Shown piece by piece: positions 6,483 to 13,202 of a DNA stretch of 36,203 nt (position 1 is its first letter; each line of letters opens with the position of its first letter). The DNA comes from Anaerolineae bacterium (lineage in GTDB: Bacteria > Chloroflexota > Anaerolineae > Epilineales > JAHCIE01). The position numbers were made by a program, and so were the translations under genes. A model generated the notes under the pieces. That model had not been told where the DNA came from and searched no databases. It saw only the letters and a program-made list of their open reading frames with translations. Location of the stretch: assembly GCA_026129165.1 (NCBI GenBank), contig JAHCIP010000021.1:1-36203 (forward strand), written 5' to 3'.

Positions 6483-7535
6483 ATGCAACCTAACCTGCCA
6501 TTTGACAACCTTGTGACTACCGTCCTGACCCTGATTCTGGCCTTCCTGCTGTTCCTCGTCCCGCTGGTTCTGATTGTCCTCGCCAACCTGGGCGAGCGTT
6601 ACCCAACGGCCCGAATTCTGACCATCATCCTGGACGTCCTTGCCTGCCTGCTGCTCGTCGCCTGCGGGCCGCTGACCGCGTTTAGTGGCATCAGCAGCGC
6701 CAACGCCCCCAATGCCGCGGCTGCCCTGGGTGTGTCGCCCTGGCTGATGGTTTTGATGGGCCTGGTGATGGTGGGGACAGGCCTCTTCGCCATGCTGCCC
6801 CTGATTCCGGTCGTCCGGCGCGGTTTGGCCTACGTCCTGCCCATCAACCCGCAGTCCATCGTCCACGGCGTCGCCCTTAGCCTGACGCTGCTGGTCATTG
6901 GCGTCAGCGTGGCCCAGTTGCCCCTGGCGATGTCGCTGGCAAACCCGAACCCGAATCAGCAGGCTGCGCTGGAGTCGTTCAACTCGCTGCCGCTGCTCTG
7001 GCTCCAGGGCTTCATGTTTGTCCTGTACGGCTTCTTTGGCGTCGGCTGGACCATCCGCCGCGGCTGGCGCGATACCCTAGCCCGGCTGAGGCTGGGCCGC
7101 CTGACGCCCGCCTACCTATCCATCGCCATTGGGGCCTGGCTGGGCTTGCTCCTGCTCGACTTCCTGGTGAGCCTGGTTTGGAAGACCGTGTTGCCCAGCG
7201 GCTACGAGCAGTTTGGCCGGCTGACCGAGTCGCTGTTCGGCTCGTTTATCTCCATCCCCGGCGCGCTCACCATCGGGCTGTCGGCGGGTATCGGTGAGGA
7301 GATTCTGTTTCGCGGCGCGCTCCAGCCGCGCCTGGGCCTGCCGCTGACCTCGCTCCTGTTTATGATCGTCCATGCCCAGTACGGCTTCACGCCCGCCCTG
7401 GTCCAGATTTTCGTCGTGGCGATTGTCCTGGGCCTCATCCGCCGCTACGCCAACACCACGACGTGTATCGTCGTCCACACGCTATTCAACGCGACGGGTA
7501 TCCTGCTGGCCCTGTACTTCCCGAATTGGGTATAG
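6483..7535 (+). CDS. CPBP-family intramembrane glutamic protease
   Basis: A 350-residue polytopic membrane protein with about eight hydrophobic segments. The C-terminal third carries all the CPBP (Rce1/Abi) motifs: EEILFR (272-277, the catalytic glutamates and arginine), FMIVH (293-297) and HTLFN (332-336). These residues form the active site in Rce1-type proteases. Bacterial members act on membrane proteins or peptides, in some species in bacteriocin self-immunity or surface protein maturation, and the substrate here is unknown. The N-terminal half (five segments, residues 10-200) is an extra membrane domain seen in longer members. No strong ribosome-binding site is visible before ATG 6483. 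It follows rlmI and a long palindrome, so it may have its own transcript. Confidence 0.9.
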   Translation: MQPNLPFDNLVTTVLTLILAFLLFLVPLVLIVLANLGERYPTARILTIILDVLACLLLVACGPLTAFSGISSANAPNAAAALGVSPWLMVLMGLVMVGTGLFAMLPLIPVVRRGLAYVLPINPQSIVHGVALSLTLLVIGVSVAQLPLAMSLANPNPNQQAALESFNSLPLLWLQGFMFVLYGFFGVGWTIRRGWRDTLARLRLGRLTPAYLSIAIGAWLGLLLLDFLVSLVWKTVLPSGYEQFGRLTESLFGSFISIPGALTIGLSAGIGEEILFRGALQPRLGLPLTSLLFMIVHAQYGFTPALVQIFVVAIVLGLIRRYANTTTCIVVHTLFNATGILLALYFPNWV

Positions 7536-7730
7536 ACTATAGGCTCCGTTGCCAGGTGGGCCATCATCGCCGTATACGACCCTGTGTCGCTGACGCATGG
7601 TATTGCTCCTTGTGCTGGGTGGTTCGTTTGGGTTCGCGGTCGTGTGTGACCTCATTGAACCACAGCCGTAGCGCCAAAAATAGCCCGCTTTGCGGTCCAA
7701 AAAGCAGTTCAGTGCACAGGCGCTGGGGGT

Positions 7731-7759
7731 TTGGGGGGTGGCAGAGGTGGGGATAGAAT
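7731..7759 (+). promoter_or_regulatory. Possible promoter of the dehydratase gene
   Basis: TTGGGG (7731-7736), a 17-base spacer and TAGAAT (7754-7759). Transcription would start in the left arm of the hairpin at 7761 and give a leader of about 110 bases. The remaining part of the gap after the CPBP gene (7536-7730) shows nothing I can identify. Confidence 0.4.
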
Positions 7760-7760
7760 A

Positions 7761-7842
7761 GCCGCCGGCTCATACGAGCCGGCGGTGTGGAATGGCTGAT
7801 GCCTTTTACAGGGCTAAGAAGCGGTAGCCGTTTTATCAGCCA
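7761..7842 (+). other. Structured 5' leader (two hairpins)
   Basis: Hairpin 1 has arms CCGCCGGCTC (7762-7771) and GAGCCGGCGG (7776-7785) with a 4-base loop. Hairpin 2 has outer arms TGGCTGAT (7793-7800) and ATCAGCCA (7835-7842), enclosing inner arms GGCT (7812-7815) and AGCC (7826-7829). Both lie between the predicted promoter and the dehydratase start codon, and 33 bases separate hairpin 2 from the GTG. No known riboswitch consensus is recognised. Confidence 0.4.
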
Positions 7843-7874
7843 CTCGAAATACAAGTCGAAACAGGGGGCAGGCG

Positions 7875-9014
7875 GTGAAAATCACGCATATTGGCTCGGT
7901 CTTGCTCCAGCCGTTCCCGTGGGTGCTGGTGAAGGTGACAACGGACGAGGGGATTGTGGGCATCGGCGAGGCGTATCACGGCGCGGGCGTCCACCAGATT
8001 GTCGTGGACCCGCGCCTCCAGCGGCCCCTCCTCGGCCAGGACCCGCGCCATGTGGACAAGCTCTTTCGGGACATGCTGCGGAGTATGTCCGCCTCCGGCT
8101 TCTACCAGGGGGCCGTGATGAGCGCCATCAGCGGCATCGAAACGGCGCTGTGGGACATTGTCGGCCAGGCGCTCGGCGTTCCAGTCTGGCAGTTGCTGGG
8201 CGGCAAGTTCCGCGACCGTATCCGCCTCTACAATGACTGCCACGCCGGGGAGGTGGAGACGCCAGCGGCTTATGTCGAGAAGGCCAAAGGGGTCGAGGCA
8301 CGGGGCTTTAGCGCCCTCAAATTCGACATTGACCCCCTGCCCTCGCGCCGCGACCGCTACAACCGCTGCATCAGCAACGACGACATCGCCTACTACGTAG
8401 ATGTCGTGACCGCCGTGCGCCAGAGCCTGGACCGCAACACCGACCTCGCCATTGACGCCCACTGGGCCTACGCGCCGGTGGACATCCTCAAGATCGCCTA
8501 CGCCTTTGAGGCCCTCAACCTGCTGTGGCTGGAAGACCCCATCCCGCCGGAGAATGTCGCCGCGCTCGCCACGGTCAAGGCCGCCACGCGCACGCCCATT
8601 TGCACCGGCGAGAACTTCTACACCCGCTTCGGCTTCCGCGAACTGATCCAGAGCCAGGCCGCCGACATCATCTCGCCCGACCTGGCCAAAGCGGGCGGCT
8701 TGCTCGAAGGCCGTCGTATCGCCGACCTGGCCGATATGTACTACATCCCCCTGGCTCCCCACAACATCGGCAGCCCGATTGAAACGGTCGCTACCTGCCA
8801 TGTGTGCGCGGCCGTCCCCAACTTCCTCGTCCTCGAATTCCATCACCTGGACCACCCGGTCTGGGACGGCCTCATCAACGAAGGGCCGCTCATCCAGGAC
8901 GGCCATATCACGGTCCCGGACCGCCCTGGCCTCGGCGTGACGGTCAACGAGGACTTTATCCGACACCATACACGGGAGAACCTGGGCTTCTTTAGGGACA
9001 TGCCAGTAAGTTAG
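7875..9014 (+). CDS. Enolase-superfamily (mandelate racemase/sugar-acid dehydratase) enzyme
   Basis: A 379-residue cytoplasmic enzyme of full family length, with the N-terminal capping domain (1-120) and a C-terminal barrel. Mg2+ ligands are visible as D194 (IDAHW), E220 (WLEDP) and E246 (CTGEN). Possible acid/base residues are K149 in ALKFD, H196 directly after the first ligand, and H296 in LAPHNIGSP. The DxH arrangement and PHN...SP motif fit the galactonate/gluconate/mannonate dehydratase branch, which removes water from aldonic acids to give 2-keto-3-deoxy acids. The exact substrate is unknown. The start is GTG with AGGGGG at 7862-7868. The gene stands alone, with no kinase or aldolase beside it, and is preceded by a structured leader. 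Confidence 0.88.
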   Translation: MKITHIGSVLLQPFPWVLVKVTTDEGIVGIGEAYHGAGVHQIVVDPRLQRPLLGQDPRHVDKLFRDMLRSMSASGFYQGAVMSAISGIETALWDIVGQALGVPVWQLLGGKFRDRIRLYNDCHAGEVETPAAYVEKAKGVEARGFSALKFDIDPLPSRRDRYNRCISNDDIAYYVDVVTAVRQSLDRNTDLAIDAHWAYAPVDILKIAYAFEALNLLWLEDPIPPENVAALATVKAATRTPICTGENFYTRFGFRELIQSQAADIISPDLAKAGGLLEGRRIADLADMYYIPLAPHNIGSPIETVATCHVCAAVPNFLVLEFHHLDHPVWDGLINEGPLIQDGHITVPDRPGLGVTVNEDFIRHHTRENLGFFRDMPVS

Positions 9015-9063
9015 AATTAGCGAGGACGAAGGCGAACAGGCACGCCGAACTAAGGAGCGCTGT

Positions 9064-10074
9064 CTAGCGAACCTGCTCGACCATTTTCGCTATCGCCCCA
9101 ACCGCCGCCTCCGGCTGCTCAAGTTGGATATTGTGGCCGCTCTTGTCTGCAATGAGCATTTGACTATGAGAGGATAAGGCCAGCATCTCAGTCTGATGGG
9201 CGTGCCAGACCTGGGAGGAAGGACTGTCCTCTACCCTGCGAGATAGCACAATCAAAGGCACATCGCCTAAAGTCCTTACATCCCTTACTATCACCGCACT
9301 TTCCGCCATATCCAGAGTTTCGTCCAGAGAAACTTCAAGATGTTGTGGGCGCACCGATAACGCTGCATAGGCTTTCTCGGTCTCAGGCTTAAACTGAGGG
9401 TTTCCCAGACCGGGGGAGCCAGCCAAACGAACTAGACCCACACGTGCCAGAACCGAGATAATTTTTCCTGGGTTGAACGGCAAGCCGCTCGGAGACTTTT
9501 CATCCAACGGTACTTGCGCATTCTCACTAGGCTGCGTTGCGTCAATTAACACGACCCCCGCCACTTCCGCTGGATAGTCGTGGGCAAACAACCGAGCCGT
9601 GTAACCACCGTACGAGTGTCCGGCCACGACATAGGGACCCGGAATGTTGGCCTGCTTCAGCAAGGTGTGCAGTTCTTTGACAAATTGCTGTGTTGTGCGT
9701 GGCGGAGGACCCATATCGCTCCACCCATAGCCAGCCCGATCATAGGTGCAGACCCGTGTTATCTTCGCCACTCCTGATTGCACTAAGCTCCAACTCGTGG
9801 ACCAGTCGCCTAGACCGGCATCAATCACGACCGTGGGACTGCCGGCGCCAGTGCAGTTGAGGTGCAGACGATAGCCACCCACATCGACTAATTGGCCGGG
9901 AGGGGGGTAGGCTCGGGCGTCCTCGGCTTCTGCCGCTGTCTCATAAATAGTGCCGACCAGCAGCAACCCCAAGACCAAAACAATAAAACCGCCCAGCCAG
10001 AGCAAACATCCTCGGCTCCGACGGTGGGAGGTAGAGGGTGAGGTCGCGCCTGTTTTGTTACTCGGCTTCTGCAT
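9064..10074 (-). CDS. Membrane-anchored alpha/beta hydrolase
   Basis: A 336-residue protein with a basic N-terminus followed by one membrane segment (about 23-42). The fold then faces outward, beginning VDVGGYRLHLNCTG. The nucleophile elbow is GHSYGG with S154, and the oxyanion-hole region is near DAGLGDWS (85-92). The catalytic histidine is H314 in SGHNIQLEQP, and the acid is probably D283 or E282 after the strand DVPLIVLSRR. The last part resembles other extracytoplasmic hydrolases. Substrate unknown. The base composition is visibly richer in A+T than in the neighbours, which hints at a different origin. It is convergent with the dehydratase (49-base gap). Its own promoter is at 10122-10149. 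Confidence 0.88.
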   Translation of the reverse strand: MQKPSNKTGATSPSTSHRRSRGCLLWLGGFIVLVLGLLLVGTIYETAAEAEDARAYPPPGQLVDVGGYRLHLNCTGAGSPTVVIDAGLGDWSTSWSLVQSGVAKITRVCTYDRAGYGWSDMGPPPRTTQQFVKELHTLLKQANIPGPYVVAGHSYGGYTARLFAHDYPAEVAGVVLIDATQPSENAQVPLDEKSPSGLPFNPGKIISVLARVGLVRLAGSPGLGNPQFKPETEKAYAALSVRPQHLEVSLDETLDMAESAVIVRDVRTLGDVPLIVLSRRVEDSPSSQVWHAHQTEMLALSSHSQMLIADKSGHNIQLEQPEAAVGAIAKMVEQVR

Positions 10075-10121
10075 TGAGGTCTCGATTCCTTTTCATGCCT
10101 GTTGTTTTGGTGGCGTTCTCT

Positions 10122-10149
10122 ATTCTAACCTACTTGTGAGTGATGTCCA
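10122..10149 (-). promoter_or_regulatory. Promoter of the alpha/beta hydrolase
   Basis: Minus strand TGGACA (10144-10149), a 16-base spacer and TAGAAT (10122-10127), 47 bases before the ATG. It overlaps the leader of the divergent P-loop-like gene. Confidence 0.5.
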
Positions 10150-10174
10150 GGTAGAGCCCTTCAGGAGGTGATGT

Positions 10175-10804
10175 ATGCGGGTGATTGCAGTGGGGTGTGA
10201 GTATACGGGCGTGACAACGCTGCTGGAAGGGCTGCTGGCGTGGGGGCAGGCGCGGGGCATCGCCTTCCACCTGGATGACCACTTTACCATCCCCGACAGC
10301 CAGCACCTGTCGGCGGAAGACAGCGCCATGATGCTGGCCTTGACGCCCACGCTCAAGGAACGCTTCCAGCGCATGCAGGTGGTCTACCATGTGCGGCTGA
10401 TGAACCGCTTCGAGCATATCCTGCTGGGGGGCTTTCACCTGGAGGAGGAGGTCTACGGCCCGCTGTACTACTATCCGGGTATCGCCGTCCACGGGACACG
10501 GGAGTACGAAGCCGAGATGCCGGCGGACACCATTCTCGTCCACCTGACGGCCCGGCCTGACGTCATCCTGGCCCGCCGCGCGGCGCAACCCCACCCCTAC
10601 ACCCTCATCCAGCCTGACCACGTGCCCATGCTGCTCGACCGCTTCCGCCAGGAGGTGGCGGCGTCGTGGATTCAGCACAAGCTTCACCTTGACACGTCTG
10701 ACCTGGCGCCCGACCAACTCGTGCCGACGTTCTTCAAGGCGGTCCGCCCTCACCTCAACACGCGCGACCTGCTTACCCTCCTGGCGGAACGAGTGGGTCT
10801 GTAG
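10175..10804 (+). CDS. P-loop-like protein lacking the Walker A lysine
   Basis: A 209-residue cytoplasmic protein starting MRVIAVGCEYTGVTTLLEGL. The first strand and loop look exactly like a nucleotide kinase P-loop, but the expected GxxxxGK[ST] reads G7-C-E-Y-T-G12-V13-T14, with valine in place of lysine. Further kinase-like features are LDDHFTIP (32-39), a helical lid region, and TILVHLTARPDVILARR (about 119-135) followed by LDTSD. I recall related proteins in other phyla with GCEYSGTTTL, so the change may be a family trait rather than damage. ATP binding is therefore uncertain. The start has an ideal AGGAGGTG (10163-10170) 4 bases upstream. Its 3' end overlaps the convergent MFS gene by 32 bases. 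Confidence 0.75.
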   Translation: MRVIAVGCEYTGVTTLLEGLLAWGQARGIAFHLDDHFTIPDSQHLSAEDSAMMLALTPTLKERFQRMQVVYHVRLMNRFEHILLGGFHLEEEVYGPLYYYPGIAVHGTREYEAEMPADTILVHLTARPDVILARRAAQPHPYTLIQPDHVPMLLDRFRQEVAASWIQHKLHLDTSDLAPDQLVPTFFKAVRPHLNTRDLLTLLAERVGL

Positions 10805-12008
10805 CGCGGCGGGCGGCCACGACCAGGGCGGCCAGGCCGAGGGCGGTGAGCACGGCGGCGGTGGGGAAGATGGCGAACAGGCTGAGGCGCGTCACCAGGC
10901 TGCCCAGCGCCGGGCCGAAGAGGCCGCCCACATTCAGCGGCAGGTAGGCGAAGGCCATGACGCGGCCCCGAATATCGGGCGCGGCGGCCCCGGCCAGGAC
11001 GGTAAAGGACAAGGCGAAGACACCGGACGCCACACCATTGAGGACGGCCCAGGCCACGGTGAAGCCCGTCAGCGAGTGCGTCAGGGCCGGCAAGGGCCAG
11101 AGTAGGATGGTCAGCGCCGCGCCGATGAGCAGGACGCGCCAGTGCCCGAAGCGGTCGGCCAGCGCGCCGACGACGGGACTCAGGGCGAGGCTGGTCAGCC
11201 CGCCCAGGCCGATGACCCAGCCGACCACCGTTCCCACATCGTCGCCCTGGTAGAGCGCGGTCACGACCAGCGGCGCGAAGGCCGTCCCCATCATCCAGCC
11301 GGATAGCAAGAGGAATAGGGCGGGAAACAGGGCGCGCAGTTGCCGCGACCGCCACGTCACCGTCACCGACTCGGCGGCCATCGTCAGCATCGAGCCGCGC
11401 GCTACCCCGCCATACGGGTCATGGTAGCCCACGGTCAGCGCCCGGCAGACCAGGGCCATCAGGCCGGCATCCACCACGAGCAGGGTCGGGAAGCCCCAGC
11501 GGTCGACAATCGGCCCGCCCAGCAGCGGCCCCAGGAAGGCCCCCACCGGCCCCGCGCCGTTGAGGATGCCAAAGGCCAGCCCCAGCCGTCCACGCGGTGT
11601 CCGTTCCGATAGCGTCGTCATCATCAGGCCGGTATTGCCCCACGCCAGGCTGGTCACGCTCCGCCCCAGGATAAAGGTCCAGATATTGCCCGACAGCCGC
11701 ATCACCACCAACGCGGTCAGCAGCGCGGCGAACGAGCGCACGATGACCGGCTGCCGGCGGTAGCGGTCGGCCAGCGCGCCCCAGAAGGGCAGGAAGGGGA
11801 TGCCCAGCCCGCTAGAGAGGCCGGCAATGAGGCCGGTCCACTGGGGAACCGCCTCGACGGGGATACCGAACTGGGGGAGATAGATGGGCGTAAACGCGCC
11901 CAACTGGCCGTAGACGGTGACCTCGATGAAGCTGGCGGCGCTGAACAGGGTCAGCAGCCAGAGCCAGCCGGCCTGCTTTTCGCCTGCCTTGACCGACTTA
12001 AAAGTCAT
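10773..12008 (-). CDS. MFS transporter
   Basis: A 411-residue inner-membrane protein with about 12 hydrophobic segments in two halves. The first loop carries the MFS motif-A-like GALADRYRRQPV (about 76-87), and the second half repeats it as GALADRFGHWRV (about 280-291). The large central loop (about 190-210) is typical. It most likely exports a small molecule or drug by proton antiport, with unknown substrate. The start is 7 bases after the stop of the EamA gene, with GAGG in between, so the two transporters form an operon led by a 40-residue peptide. Its 3' end overlaps the convergent gene on the plus strand by 32 bases. Confidence 0.9.
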   Translation of the reverse strand: MTFKSVKAGEKQAGWLWLLTLFSAASFIEVTVYGQLGAFTPIYLPQFGIPVEAVPQWTGLIAGLSSGLGIPFLPFWGALADRYRRQPVIVRSFAALLTALVVMRLSGNIWTFILGRSVTSLAWGNTGLMMTTLSERTPRGRLGLAFGILNGAGPVGAFLGPLLGGPIVDRWGFPTLLVVDAGLMALVCRALTVGYHDPYGGVARGSMLTMAAESVTVTWRSRQLRALFPALFLLLSGWMMGTAFAPLVVTALYQGDDVGTVVGWVIGLGGLTSLALSPVVGALADRFGHWRVLLIGAALTILLWPLPALTHSLTGFTVAWAVLNGVASGVFALSFTVLAGAAAPDIRGRVMAFAYLPLNVGGLFGPALGSLVTRLSLFAIFPTAAVLTALGLAALVVAARRATDPLVPPGG

Positions 12009-12015
12009 GCGCGCC

Positions 12016-12927
12016 TCAGGCGAGGAGCCGGCGGGCGACCTGGACGGCGAAGCCGTTGATGAGGGCCAGGCCGAGCAGAATCAGGCCGAAGACGACAAAG
12101 GCGGCCAGAGTGAGTCGCTCGCCCAAGAACAGCGCGCCCCACACCAGGCTGATGAAGGGCGAGATGTACGTCACCAGGGAGGCCTGCGTCGCGCCGACTT
12201 CGGCCACCAGCCAGTAGTAGAGTACATAGGCGAGCGAGGTACCGACGACGGCCAGCGCCAGCAGCGAGGCCAGCGCGACCCAGGTGGACCCCGTCGGCAG
12301 GAGGCGCAATTGCCAGGGCCGGTCCAGGACGAGGGTCACGGGCAGCATCCACAGCGTCGCCATTGCCATCTGCGACGTCGTGGCGGCCAGGGGTGGCACG
12401 CTCCGCAGCCGCAGCCTGGCCCACACAAACGCCGCGCCATAGCTGGCCGCCGCGCCCACCACCGCCAGATCTCCCACCACGTTGTTGTGCGCCCCCGCCA
12501 GCGCGTCCGGGCCAATCAGGACCGCCACGCCCAGGAAGCCCAGCACAATTCCCATTCCCTTGGTCAGCGTGAGCCGTTCTTCCGGCAGGAAGAACCAGGC
12601 GAAGATGACGGTGAAGATGGGCACGGCAGCGATGAGAATGGCGGCCAGCCCGCTATCTATCACCTGCTCGCCCCAGGTAATCAGGGTATAGGGGATCGCG
12701 CCGTTGAGCAGGCCCATGACCGCAAAGGTGGCCCAGACCGCCCGTGTCTTGGGCAGGGGCATCCCGCGCGCCCTCAGAATCGTCAGGCTTACCAACCCCG
12801 CGATGACCACCCGCCCCAGGACAAAGGTGGCGGGCGGCATGACGGCGACGCCGAGCTTGATAAACAGGTAGGACGCGCCCCAGATCGAGCCAAGCAAGAT
12901 GATCGCGCCAAAGTCACGCAGTTTCAT
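12016..12927 (-). CDS. EamA/DMT-family transporter
   Basis: A 303-residue membrane protein of ten hydrophobic segments with two EamA units. The first unit includes GSIWGASYLFIKLGVA (13-28) and the second ends with ATQASLVTYISPFISLVWGALFLGERLT, the hallmark stretch of the family. It probably exports a metabolite. A longer open frame extends to 13062, but the start is placed at 12927: homologues begin MKLRDFG, and the ATG overlaps the stop of a well-signalled 40-residue frame as ATGA. The protein differs strongly from the EamA at 4233-5153, so it is not a recent duplicate. It is co-transcribed with the MFS gene. Confidence 0.9.
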   Translation of the reverse strand: MKLRDFGAIILLGSIWGASYLFIKLGVAVMPPATFVLGRVVIAGLVSLTILRARGMPLPKTRAVWATFAVMGLLNGAIPYTLITWGEQVIDSGLAAILIAAVPIFTVIFAWFFLPEERLTLTKGMGIVLGFLGVAVLIGPDALAGAHNNVVGDLAVVGAAASYGAAFVWARLRLRSVPPLAATTSQMAMATLWMLPVTLVLDRPWQLRLLPTGSTWVALASLLALAVVGTSLAYVLYYWLVAEVGATQASLVTYISPFISLVWGALFLGERLTLAAFVVFGLILLGLALINGFAVQVARRLLA

Positions 12928-13046
12928 GGCTGGACCCCTTTGACCGCTGGCCGGCCTTCCACCAGCCTCGGCGGCCGACGCCCCCGGCGGCTGTGAAGGG
13001 TAATGAGGGCGACGGCGGAGATGATAATGGCCGAGGCGAGCTTCAT
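12924..13046 (-). CDS. 40-residue single-span membrane peptide upstream of EamA
   Basis: This frame is too short for ordinary gene calling: MKLASAIIISAVALITLHS, followed by a basic tail rich in R and P (RRGRRPPR) and the end KGVQP. Residues 3-17 could span the membrane. It has the best ribosome-binding site of the operon, GGAGGGAG (13053-13060), 6 bases from the ATG. Its TGA overlaps the EamA start codon as ATGA, which suggests translational coupling. It may be a leader peptide that sets EamA expression, or a small transporter partner. No family is recognised. The promoter at 13078-13106 would place it first in the transcript. Confidence 0.6.
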   Translation of the reverse strand: MKLASAIIISAVALITLHSRRGRRPPRLVEGRPAVKGVQP

Positions 13047-13077
13047 CGTTGTCTCCCTCCATCGTCGTCTGCCCCCA

Positions 13078-13106
13078 ATTTTAGTCTCCTTTCACCGCCA
13101 GTCGAA
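13078..13106 (-). promoter_or_regulatory. Promoter of the small peptide-EamA-MFS operon
   Basis: Minus strand TTCGAC (13101-13106), a 17-base spacer and TAAAAT (13078-13083), 31 bases before the small peptide start. It diverges from the promoter at 13129-13157. Confidence 0.45.
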
Positions 13107-13128
13107 CGTTCACGGCAAGGCCGTTATC

Positions 13129-13157
13129 TTGACAAATGCCCTATTTGTCACTATGAT
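13129..13157 (+). promoter_or_regulatory. Near-consensus promoter with TGACAAA palindrome (operator)
   Basis: TTGACA (13129-13134), a 17-base spacer and TATGAT (13152-13157). An inverted repeat, TGACAAA (13130-13136) / TTTGTCA (13144-13150) with a 7-base centre, covers the -35 box and most of the spacer, as expected of a repressor site. It drives the decayed XRE-type regulator. An XRE protein binding its own promoter would be the simplest reading, and loss of the regulator leaves the site without its likely ligand. Confidence 0.65.
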
Positions 13158-13202
13158 GTCACGCGTCTTGTGAGGCCGGATGACCATGCCTAGGGGGTGG
13201 TT

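Noticed and set aside
7536..7730. Possible tRNA or RNA gene with GGTTCG-like stretch
   Set aside because: No cloverleaf with acceptor and T arms could be formed around it.
7836..8969. 377-residue minus-strand open frame
   Set aside because: Antisense to the complete dehydratase, whose metal ligands are all in the plus frame.
9064..10074. The alpha/beta hydrolase as a horizontally acquired gene
   Set aside because: It looks richer in A+T by eye, but no flanking repeats or mobile genes support this, so it is only noted.
12380..12410. TGGCACG resembling a sigma-54 -24 element
   Set aside because: Inside the EamA gene, and the GC partner is not 10 bases from the GG.
11917..12996. 359-residue plus-strand open frame rich in Gln, Gly and Arg
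   Set aside because: Antisense to EamA and MFS; low-complexity translation, no ribosome-binding site.
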